A stretch of 5,915 nucleotides of DNA from Vicinamibacteria bacterium (GTDB lineage Bacteria; Acidobacteriota; Vicinamibacteria; Fen-336; JAGNNV01): the NCBI GenBank assembly GCA_016650185.1, contig JAENWE010000341.1, positions 1 through 5,915 of the forward strand. Direction: 5' to 3'. Positions 1-5,465 of this stretch are shown here, in pieces. The notes beneath the pieces are model-generated. The model worked only from the letters and a program-made list of their open reading frames with translations, did no database searches and was not told where the DNA came from. How positions within the stretch are numbered: position 1 is the stretch's first letter; each line of letters opens with the position of its first letter. The translations under genes were made by a program, and so were the position numbers.

Positions 1-78
1 AGCGGGGAGAAGGCGGCCACCCTCGCCGTGTCCGATCTCCTGGCTCAAGAGATTCGTCTTCGAGCTGGGGCAGCCTGA
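1..78 (+). CDS. 3' end of an unidentified gene (25 codons plus stop)
   Basis: Reading frame 1 is open from the window edge to a TGA at 76-78. It encodes an alanine- and leucine-rich tail containing KAATLAVSDLLAQEIRLRAG, which looks like a C-terminal amphipathic helix. Most of its codons end in G or C, as in the neighbouring genes. It converges with the KdsC-like gene, leaving a gap of only 20 bp between the two stop codons. Too little is present to identify the product. It is called from openness, composition and compact packing alone, so it could be chance; the upstream sequence would settle this. Confidence 0.45.
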   Translation, partial: SGEKAATLAVSDLLAQEIRLRAGAA

Positions 79-98
79 GCCCCCCGCACCACGGGCTG

Positions 99-641
99 CT
101 AGTCCCTGATCTCGATCCCTAGGGAGGCGAGCGTTGGAGCCAGGACTTCGCGAGCGCGCAGGATGGCTTCGATGAATTCGCGGAGCGCTCCTCGCCCGCC
201 CGGACGATCGAGGATCATGAAGGCGGCCTCTTTGAGTTCCATGGGAGCGTCCTGGGGCGCGGCCGAGAGGCCGACCCGATTGATGACGGGGAGGTCCGGG
301 TAGTCATCGCCGATATAGGCGACCTCGTGGGGCAAGAGCGACTTCTCCGCGAGAATTTCGTCGAGGGCGAGGGATTTGTCCATCGAGCCTTGCTTCACCA
401 CACTCATCCCCAGCGAACGCGCACGCTCGGTCACCGTGGGCGAAGCCCGGCCAGTGATGATCCCGGTCTCGATTCCCGCCGCGTGGGCGAGAATGATGCC
501 GTAGCCATCGTGAACATTGAAGACTCTGGCCTCGCCGCCTTCGGGGAGGAGGAAGATCGACCCATCGGTCATCACGCCGTCTACGTCGCTCAGGATCAGT
601 TTCAGGCGCAGGCAACGTTCCTTGAACAATCGGTCTTTCAT
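99..641 (-). CDS. kdsC: KdsC-like 3-deoxy-D-manno-octulosonate 8-phosphate phosphatase (HAD family)
   Basis: The product is 180 aa, the usual length of single-domain KdsC, a cytoplasmic enzyme. KdsC hydrolyses Kdo-8-phosphate to Kdo and phosphate, just before activation by CMP-Kdo synthetase in lipopolysaccharide core synthesis. All HAD signatures are visible. Motif I is DVDGVMTDG, with nucleophile D19 and acid/base D21. FNVHDGYGI (41-49) is the KdsC-typical segment. Motif II is ITGR (T63), the motif III lysine is K89, and motif IV is GDDYPD (111-116). The GGRGALRE segment near 148-155 matches the conserved KdsC C-terminal tail that closes over the active site. The start ATG has an AGGA at 653-650, 8 nt upstream, which supports it. 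No kdsA, kdsB or kdsD lies in the window, so the assignment rests on motifs. A related HAD phosphatase of a nonulosonate pathway (YrbI-like, as found fused to CMP-sialate synthetases) is the main alternative. It is transcribed divergently from the ligase pair. Confidence 0.9.
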   Translation of the reverse strand: MKDRLFKERCLRLKLILSDVDGVMTDGSIFLLPEGGEARVFNVHDGYGIILAHAAGIETGIITGRASPTVTERARSLGMSVVKQGSMDKSLALDEILAEKSLLPHEVAYIGDDYPDLPVINRVGLSAAPQDAPMELKEAAFMILDRPGGRGALREFIEAILRAREVLAPTLASLGIEIRD

Positions 642-676
642 AAGGGGGATCCTAATGGCCGGATTGCGTCAGGGCC

Positions 677-705
677 TTGCCAAGGCGTCGAGCATTGAGC
701 AGACT
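677..705 (+). promoter_or_regulatory. possible sigma70-like promoter for the ligase pair
   Basis: TTGCCA at 677-682 matches five of six bases of the -35 consensus. After a 17-nt spacer, CAGACT at 700-705 matches three of six -10 bases, including the key A at position 2 and T at position 6. Transcription from it would begin about at the GTG start (714), giving an almost leaderless mRNA. That would fit the lack of a clear Shine-Dalgarno sequence before 714. This is a match by eye in GC-rich DNA and could be chance. The whole 72-bp gap (642-713) must hold the start signals of both divergent genes. Confidence 0.2.
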
Positions 706-713
706 ACACGCGC

Positions 714-2060
714 GTGATCTCCGATCAGTCGGCCCCGTCCGATTCACAGGCCCTTCGGGGAAAGCGCCTGCTTGTCGTTCTGGGGAGTTATCGCAGCAAG
801 CGCCACATCTACGAACGGGCTCGCGAACTGGGGATCCTTCTGGTGATCCTCGATGGCCCGAGACATTGGACCGAGAGTTGCGCCGGGCCCGACGATCTCG
901 TGGAACGGCACCTTTCGGTGGACCTCGCGCCCTTCGACACCTTTGTGGCGCGCTCGGTCGAAGCGGTGCGGGGCGCGGGGTTGGCCTTGGATGGGTTGGG
1001 GACAATTGACGGTTTCGCTGGCGGTTTCGCATCTCGCATCGCCAACGTACTGGGGTTGCCCTTCCACACGGTCGAAGCGACCGACCTCGCGCGGGACAAG
1101 CATCGCGCCCGCGAGGCTTACGCGGCCGCGGGTCTGCCCGGACCCCGTTTCGCCCGTATCGAAGGCCGAGGGGACCTTCAAAGCGCGGCGGAAGGCGTCG
1201 GCTTTCCGGCGGTGTTGAAGCCCGTGACCGGTGTGGGCTCAGTGCAGACGTTTCTGGTTCGCGACATGCACGAACTTCAGCTTCGCCACGCCGAGATCGT
1301 GGCCCGGGCGAGTGAGGTCCGGGCGAGGGCGTCGGTTGGATTGACCAGCGATGAGGCGTGGTTCAACCTCATGTGGTCAGGAGGGGCGAGCGTGCTTCTC
1401 GAGTCGTGGGTCGAGGGGCCGAAGTTCGACGTCGATCTGCTCCTCGACGATGGTCGGGTGGTCTACGGCCACGCCACGGACGATCTCGATCCGTGCGGAC
1501 TACGTGATGTCCGTCGCGTGGCCCCCTCTGGTCTTGCTCCGGCGGAAGAGCGCGAGTTGATCGACCACGCCGCCGCTTGTGTGCTCACGCTCGGATTCCG
1601 TCGCGGGATGTTCAACGTGGAAGTGAAGAGGACCTGCGAGGGGCCTCGGCTGATTGAAGTCAACGGTCGCCTCGGCGGCTACTCCACCACTGATATTCAT
1701 CATGAGGTCTGGGGAATCGACCTGGTCGAGCAATGGCTGCGCGCATCGCTCAGTCTTCCCCTCGAGGTGGTCGAGACTGTTCCTTCGTGCTTTGTGGCCG
1801 AGTCCTTGCTCCCTTCGCCCCGAACCGGAACGCTGATGCGGGACGGCTTCCTCGATCACCTCGCTCCGTCTCCTCAACTCCTCGCTGCCCGTCAGTGGGC
1901 GTTCGCGGGGGACGTGGTGGCCGGGGTTGAAACCGGAGCCCCCGACTGGCTCGGAGCTGTCCTCACCCGCGGTGTCACGCAGGGGGTGGCTCTCGCTGAA
2001 CTGGATCGGCTCGTCGCGTCGATCGATTTTCCAGTGGCTTCGGGAATGGAAACGACATAA
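714..2060 (+). CDS. Carnosine-synthase-like ATP-grasp ligase
   Basis: This 448-aa protein belongs to the ATP-grasp superfamily, whose members form an acyl-phosphate from ATP and a carboxylate and then an amide bond with an amine. The N-terminal preATP-grasp part (about 17-120) contains GSYRSKRHIYERARELG and ILDGPRHW, which resemble the catalytic half of animal carnosine synthase (CARNS1) and bacterial L-amino-acid ligases. The ATP-grasp fold follows: DKHRAREAYAAAGLPGP (128-144), the nucleotide-binding lysine in VLKP (K169) with a GVGS loop (173-176), LLESWVEGPKFDVDLLL (228-244), and FNVEVK plus LIEVNGRLGG (300-322). The last two carry the likely Mg ligands E303, E315 and N317. A family-typical C-terminal lobe occupies about 350-448. 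The GTG start is the first start codon after an in-frame TGA at 696 and sits 16 residues before the conserved domain; no good Shine-Dalgarno is visible. The protein lacks the large N-terminal region of vertebrate CARNS1, as bacterial relatives do. The actual substrates are unknown. The next ligase gene follows after 42 bp and is probably co-transcribed. Confidence 0.8.
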   Translation: MISDQSAPSDSQALRGKRLLVVLGSYRSKRHIYERARELGILLVILDGPRHWTESCAGPDDLVERHLSVDLAPFDTFVARSVEAVRGAGLALDGLGTIDGFAGGFASRIANVLGLPFHTVEATDLARDKHRAREAYAAAGLPGPRFARIEGRGDLQSAAEGVGFPAVLKPVTGVGSVQTFLVRDMHELQLRHAEIVARASEVRARASVGLTSDEAWFNLMWSGGASVLLESWVEGPKFDVDLLLDDGRVVYGHATDDLDPCGLRDVRRVAPSGLAPAEERELIDHAAACVLTLGFRRGMFNVEVKRTCEGPRLIEVNGRLGGYSTTDIHHEVWGIDLVEQWLRASLSLPLEVVETVPSCFVAESLLPSPRTGTLMRDGFLDHLAPSPQLLAARQWAFAGDVVAGVETGAPDWLGAVLTRGVTQGVALAELDRLVASIDFPVASGMETT

Positions 2061-2061
2061 C

Positions 2062-2106
2062 ATGACCCATCATCTGGTGTGGCTGCGTTTGGCGGCCACA
2101 ATATGA
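2062..2106 (+). other. 14-codon mini reading frame linking the two ligase genes
   Basis: ATG at 2062 begins one base after the TAA of the upstream ligase. It encodes MTHHLVWLRLAATI and stops at TGA 2104-2106, which overlaps the ATG (2103-2105) of the next ligase in the form ATGA. A GGAA at 2048-2051 lies about 10 nt upstream and could serve as its ribosome binding site. The downstream ATG has no convincing Shine-Dalgarno of its own. The arrangement looks like translational coupling through a short bridging frame. It is too short for coding statistics and may be accidental; it resembles no leader peptide known to me. Confidence 0.25.
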
Positions 2107-3257
2107 GGACCGTCTTGATCAACCGCTGGAGTTCCCACCAAGTCTTTGTCTTCGCGCCGTACCGCATGACCCCCTCGGGTCCCGAGAGCATCACCTACGG
2201 CACGGCCGAGTTCAAGGCCGAGGTGGCGGGATGGATGAACGCGCTCGGAGCGGATCACACCTGGATGGAAGTGACGCCCGAAACGGCGTTCGGGGCCATC
2301 CGGCAGGCTCAGGACGAAGCCCGCCGTCGGCCGGTTGTCGTGTTCAATCTCTGTGACGGGATCGAGGTGGACGGCTATCCCGGGCTCAAGACCGTGGGAG
2401 CGCTCGAAGCCAGCGGCCTCGCCTTCACCGGCGCCGATGTCTCCTTTTATCAACTGACCACGCCGAAGACCTTGATGAAAGACCGCCTCATCGAGAGGGG
2501 AGTTTCGACGTCGCCCTTCGTGGTGATCAAGGACCCCAAACTTGACGGACTGAGGGCGGGTCGCGATCTTGGCTATCCCCTGATCATCAAGCCGGACATT
2601 TCGGCGGCCAGTTTTGGTATATCGATCAAGTCGGTGGTGCGGGATGACTCGGCCTGCGTAGCCCAGGCGGCCGCGGCCCTCGCTGGCGAACGGGACATGG
2701 AGAGCTACTACGAGGGCGTGTTCGCGGAACGCTTCATCCCCGGTCGTGAGTTCACGGTTCTTTGCGCCTCGGATCCAGCGGGGCCTAGCGGTGTTTTCGT
2801 CTACCCGCCGGTCGAGCGGGTGTTTCACACTGCGTTGCCCTCTCACGAACGGCTGTTGTCGTACGACCGGTATTGGGAAAAGTACGAGACCGAGGAGGCG
2901 CTTCCGGATCGCGCGCCGATTTACCGGTACGAAAGCGCGCCGACCGAATGGGCCGAGGCCCTAAGGACCCTGGCCCGGGATGCCTATGTGGCGCTCGGTG
3001 GCGTGGGCTATGGGCGGGTGGACATTCGGCGGGATGAGCGGACGGGTCAGTTTCTGGTCCTCGAGGCGAACTGCAACTGCGGTCTGTCCACGGACGGTGA
3101 GACGTCGGTGAGCTGGATCCTCCGTCTATCGGGTGAGTCCATGCCGAAACTGCTGGATCGCGTTCTCACCGATGCGGTGCGACGGATCGAACCCGTCCCC
3201 GCATTCCGTACCCCGCGGCGGCGTTCGAAGGTCGAGCGGGTCGCCGCCCAGAGCTGA
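2103..3257 (+). CDS. D-alanine-D-alanine-ligase-like ATP-grasp protein
   Basis: The 384-aa product has the Ddl layout. An N-terminal preATP-grasp lobe starts MRTVLINRW and includes VVVFNLCDG (78-86), equivalent to the VFN segment of Ddl. GALEASGLAFTGAD (99-112) and the adjacent lysine-rich stretch match the Ddl segment that reads roughly 'LE..gipytGs' and 'dK...K'. The ATP-grasp core follows: YPLIIKP (K163 for nucleotide), AERFIPGREFTVL (208-220), YGRVDIRRDERTG (303-315, with R305 and D307) and FLVLEANCNCGLS (317-329, with Mg ligands E321 and N323). The family forms an amide between an amino acid carboxylate and another amine, with ATP giving ADP. True Ddl normally sits among cell-wall genes, which are absent here, so a peptide ligase with other substrates is more likely. 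I chose ATG 2103 over an upstream in-frame GTG (2079) because the conserved first strand begins there and it overlaps the bridging frame. It has a cysteine where Ddl usually has proline in the E-x-N-x-x-P-G motif. The last 20 residues are basic and unconserved in appearance. Confidence 0.8.
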   Translation: MRTVLINRWSSHQVFVFAPYRMTPSGPESITYGTAEFKAEVAGWMNALGADHTWMEVTPETAFGAIRQAQDEARRRPVVVFNLCDGIEVDGYPGLKTVGALEASGLAFTGADVSFYQLTTPKTLMKDRLIERGVSTSPFVVIKDPKLDGLRAGRDLGYPLIIKPDISAASFGISIKSVVRDDSACVAQAAAALAGERDMESYYEGVFAERFIPGREFTVLCASDPAGPSGVFVYPPVERVFHTALPSHERLLSYDRYWEKYETEEALPDRAPIYRYESAPTEWAEALRTLARDAYVALGGVGYGRVDIRRDERTGQFLVLEANCNCGLSTDGETSVSWILRLSGESMPKLLDRVLTDAVRRIEPVPAFRTPRRRSKVERVAAQS

Positions 3258-3282
3258 GACATTCCTTGGATGGGTGCGTCGG

Positions 3283-3298
3283 CCGGGCCCCTGCCCGG
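3283..3298. terminator. GC hairpin between convergent genes
   Basis: CCGGGC (3283-3288) and GCCCGG (3293-3298) form a perfect 6-bp GC stem around a 4-nt loop. G-U pairs could extend it by two positions on the + RNA (3281-3282 with 3299-3300). It lies in the 46-bp gap between the stop codons of the second ligase (3257) and uvrB (3306-3304), where a two-way terminator is expected. Neither strand has a real U-tract after the stem, so efficient intrinsic termination is not assured. Confidence 0.4.
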
Positions 3299-3303
3299 TT
3301 CGC

Positions 3304-5376
3304 TCAGGCTCGCCGCGCGAGTTGGGTGCGCAAGTCTCTGATCTTGTCCCGGAATTTCGCCGCCTCCTCGAAGTCGAGGGCACGGGCCGCCTCTCTCATC
3401 AGGCGGTCCAGGTCCTTGATCCCGCGCTCGATCTGTTCGGGCGTGCGATAGCTCTTCGTGTCGATCTCGCCGCGCAAGGCCTCCTTGGCTTCGGCTTTGC
3501 GTAGGGCCTCATCCGTGACGCTCAGGAGTTGTCCGAGCGTCTTGCGAACGGTTTCCGGGGTGATGTCGTGCTCGAGGTTGTGCGCCTCCTGAATTGCCCG
3601 GCGGCGGTCGGTCTCCTCAAGCGCCTTCTTCATCGAGTCAGTCATCTTGTCGGCGTAGAGAATGGCCTTGCCATCGACGTTGCGGGCGGCGCGCCCGATG
3701 GTCTGAATCAGCGAGCCGGCCGAGCGCAGAAACCCTTCCTTGTCCGCGTCGAGGATCGCGACCAATGAAACCTCGGGGAGGTCGAGGCCCTCGCGGAGGA
3801 GGTTGATGCCGACCAGCACGTCGAATTCGCCGAGCCGGAGATTGCGAAGGATCTCGACGCGCTCGAGGGCATCGATGTCGGAGTGGAGATACCGGACCTT
3901 CACCCCAAGCTCGGCGTAGTACTCGGTGAGATCCTCAGCCATCCGCTTGGTGAGGGTGGTGACGAGGACGCGCTGATGCGCCCCCACCCGCGCGCGGATC
4001 TCCGCGAGCAGGTCGTCCACTTGTCCCTTGACCGGCCGGATCTGGACCGCCGGATCCACGAGGCCGGTGGGGCGGATCACCTGCTCGATGAAGACGCCGC
4101 GAGTGCGGGTCATTTCGTAGGGGCCGGGTGTCGCCGAGACGTAAATGGTCTGGCCGATGCGCGCCTCGAACTCCTCGAAGTTCAGGGGGCGATTGTCGAG
4201 CGCCGAGGGCATCCGGAAACCGTACTCGACCAGAGTCGTCTTCCTCTGCCGGTCCCCGTGAAACATGCCGCGGACCTGGGGCACACTCTGGTGCGACTCG
4301 TCGATGACGAAGACGGTGTCCTTGGGGAAGTAGTCGATGAGGGTGGGAGGCGGCTCGCCTTGCGCTCGTCCCGAAAGATGCCTCGAGTAGTTCTCGATGC
4401 CGTGACAGTGTCCGGTGGCGCGAAGCATCTCCAGATCGAAGCCGGTGCGTTGACGCACGCGCTGCGCCTCGAGAAATTTGCCCTGGGCATCCAGGGTGGG
4501 AGCATGCTCGGCAAGTTCGGCTTCGATCTTCCGAATGGCCTGCTCCAGCCTGGGGCGTGGGGTGACGTAGTGGGACGAAGGATAGATCGCGATCTGGGCC
4601 AGCTTTTGACGGGTCTTGCCGGTCAACGGATCGAACTCGGTGATGGTCTCGATGACATCGCCGAAAAGTTCGACCCGAATCCCGAAGTCGTCATAGGCGG
4701 GCATGATTTCTATGACGTCGCCGCGCACCCGGAACGTGCCACGCGCCGGCTCGAAATCATTTCGGTCGTACCGGGCTTCGACGAGTTTCTGCAGCATGGT
4801 CCCCCGGTCGAGGATGTCGCCTTGACGCAGGAACAGGAGCATGCCGTAGTAGGCCTCGGGTGAACCCAGGCCGTAGATGCAAGATACCGAAGCCACGATG
4901 ATGACGTCGCGCCGTTCGAACAGGCTGCGAGTGGCGGAGAGGCGCATCTTCTCGATCTCTTCGTTGATCGTGGCTTCCTTGTCGATGTAGGTGTCCGACT
5001 GGGGCACGTAGGCTTCCGGCTGGTAGTAGTCGTAGTACGAGACGAAGTATTCGACCGCGTTGTTCGGAAAGAAGCTCTTGAACTCCTGATAGAGCTGAGC
5101 GGCCAGAGTCTTGTTGTGGGCGAGGACCAGAGCGGGTCGATTCACGTTCGCCAGCACCGAGGCGATGGTGAAGGTCTTCCCGCTTCCGGTGACCCCGAGG
5201 AGGACCTGGTCTTTCTCCGAGCGGCCGAGGCCGTCGGTCAGGTCAGCGATGGCCTTGGGCTGATCACCCTTGGGGGAAAAATCGGCCAGAAGCTCGAAGC
5301 GCGCGTCGGCAGGAGCGGGCAGGAGGTGTTGAGGCGGCTCTTTGAGGATCGTTTTGGGCGGCATGAGTGGAAGCAA
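3304..5376 (-). CDS. uvrB: UvrABC excinuclease subunit B
   Basis: UvrB is the damage-verifying helicase-like subunit of bacterial nucleotide excision repair: UvrA loads it on DNA, and it then recruits UvrC for incision. The 690-aa product is near the family's usual length. Numbered from the TTG at 5376, it shows FELLADFSPKGDQPKAI near the N-terminus, Walker A GVTGSGKT (61-68), the DNA-gripping beta-hairpin YYDYYQPEAYVP (114-125), DESH box 359-362, YVSATPG (412-418), helicase motif V region GINLLREGLDLPEVS (523-537), motif VI QTIGRAARN (558-566), and a C-terminal UVR domain (about 649-686) that binds UvrC. No active-site residue is missing. The TTG is favoured because GGAGAGG (5391-5385) sits 8 nt before it. 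ATG 5364 (686 aa) is the alternative, but its nearest Shine-Dalgarno is about 20 nt away. A TTG at 5445 gives an unsupported 23-residue extension. I found no recognisable LexA box upstream, although lineage-specific boxes could be missed. Confidence 0.97.
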   Translation of the reverse strand: MLPLMPPKTILKEPPQHLLPAPADARFELLADFSPKGDQPKAIADLTDGLGRSEKDQVLLGVTGSGKTFTIASVLANVNRPALVLAHNKTLAAQLYQEFKSFFPNNAVEYFVSYYDYYQPEAYVPQSDTYIDKEATINEEIEKMRLSATRSLFERRDVIIVASVSCIYGLGSPEAYYGMLLFLRQGDILDRGTMLQKLVEARYDRNDFEPARGTFRVRGDVIEIMPAYDDFGIRVELFGDVIETITEFDPLTGKTRQKLAQIAIYPSSHYVTPRPRLEQAIRKIEAELAEHAPTLDAQGKFLEAQRVRQRTGFDLEMLRATGHCHGIENYSRHLSGRAQGEPPPTLIDYFPKDTVFVIDESHQSVPQVRGMFHGDRQRKTTLVEYGFRMPSALDNRPLNFEEFEARIGQTIYVSATPGPYEMTRTRGVFIEQVIRPTGLVDPAVQIRPVKGQVDDLLAEIRARVGAHQRVLVTTLTKRMAEDLTEYYAELGVKVRYLHSDIDALERVEILRNLRLGEFDVLVGINLLREGLDLPEVSLVAILDADKEGFLRSAGSLIQTIGRAARNVDGKAILYADKMTDSMKKALEETDRRRAIQEAHNLEHDITPETVRKTLGQLLSVTDEALRKAEAKEALRGEIDTKSYRTPEQIERGIKDLDRLMREAARALDFEEAAKFRDKIRDLRTQLARRA

Positions 5377-5384
5377 GAGATTAG

Positions 5385-5391
5385 CCTCTCC
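5385..5391 (-). promoter_or_regulatory. uvrB ribosome binding site (decides the TTG start)
   Basis: The minus strand reads GGAGAGG here, followed by an 8-nt spacer and TTG (5376-5374). This is the strongest Shine-Dalgarno-like sequence in the uvrB leader. It is too far (about 20 nt) from the ATG at 5364. The GGAG bases are also one arm of an inverted repeat (5388-5400). Confidence 0.5.
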
Positions 5392-5400
5392 GGGCCGGAG
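5388..5400 (-). repeat. Inverted repeat overlapping the uvrB ribosome binding site
   Basis: The sequence is a 13-bp dyad with 6-bp arms, CTCCGG and CCGGAG, around one base. In uvrB mRNA it could fold as a 5-bp stem, CUCCG with CGGAG, around a 3-nt loop, pairing the GGAG of the ribosome binding site. It could equally be a protein-binding dyad or chance in GC-rich DNA. Confidence 0.35.
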
Positions 5401-5414
5401 TCCCCCAGTCGGTT

Positions 5415-5430
5415 TCCACTGATCCACTGA
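5415..5430. repeat. Perfect tandem 8-bp repeat between uvrB and the FHA gene
   Basis: TCCACTGA occurs twice with no gap (5415-5422 and 5423-5430) in the 89-bp divergent intergenic region. Two copies could be paired operator half-sites or a small slippage duplication. No known regulator is assigned to this motif here. Confidence 0.5.
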
Positions 5431-5440
5431 CCACGAGGCG

Positions 5441-5452
5441 CCCAATTTTGGG
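5441..5452. repeat. Short AT-centred inverted repeat in the divergent promoter region
   Basis: CCCAA (5441-5445) and TTGGG (5448-5452) flank a TT centre. The dyad lies 14 bp before the FHA-gene ATG, where a repressor or polymerase would bind. The arms are only 5 bp, so chance is possible. I see no convincing -35/-10 pair for either gene in this region. Confidence 0.25.
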
Positions 5453-5465
5453 GTATCGTCCGACC

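Noticed and set aside
67..99. Possible terminator between the left-edge gene and kdsC
   Set aside because: Two weak alternative stems (GGGGC 67-71 with GCCCC 79-83; GCAGCC 70-75 with GGCTGC 94-99) overlap coding and stop codons and have no U-tract.
1500..2063. 187-codon open frame on - across the end of the carnosine-synthase-like gene
   Set aside because: It is antisense to the conserved LIEVNGRLGG region and has no recognisable motifs.
2079..2102. GTG 2079 as the start of the Ddl-like gene
   Set aside because: It has no Shine-Dalgarno sequence, and the eight extra residues precede the conserved first strand. ATG 2103 fits better.
2070..2846. 258-codon open frame on - across the Ddl-like gene
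   Set aside because: It is antisense to a well-supported ATP-grasp gene; the histidine- and arginine-rich translation is typical of a shadow frame.
3883..4863. 326-codon open frame on + inside uvrB
   Set aside because: It lies antisense to the conserved core of UvrB, whose motifs are continuous. Long antisense frames are common in GC-rich genes, and the translation shows no recognisable domain.
5377..5445. TTG 5445 as the start of uvrB
   Set aside because: It adds 23 residues not expected in UvrB, and no ribosome binding site is seen before it. TTG 5376 has GGAGAGG at 8 nt.
5377..5465. SOS (LexA) box upstream of uvrB
   Set aside because: I looked for the enterobacterial CTG-N10-CAG, the Gram-positive GAAC-N4-GTTC and the alphaproteobacterial GTTC-N7-GTTC patterns and found none.
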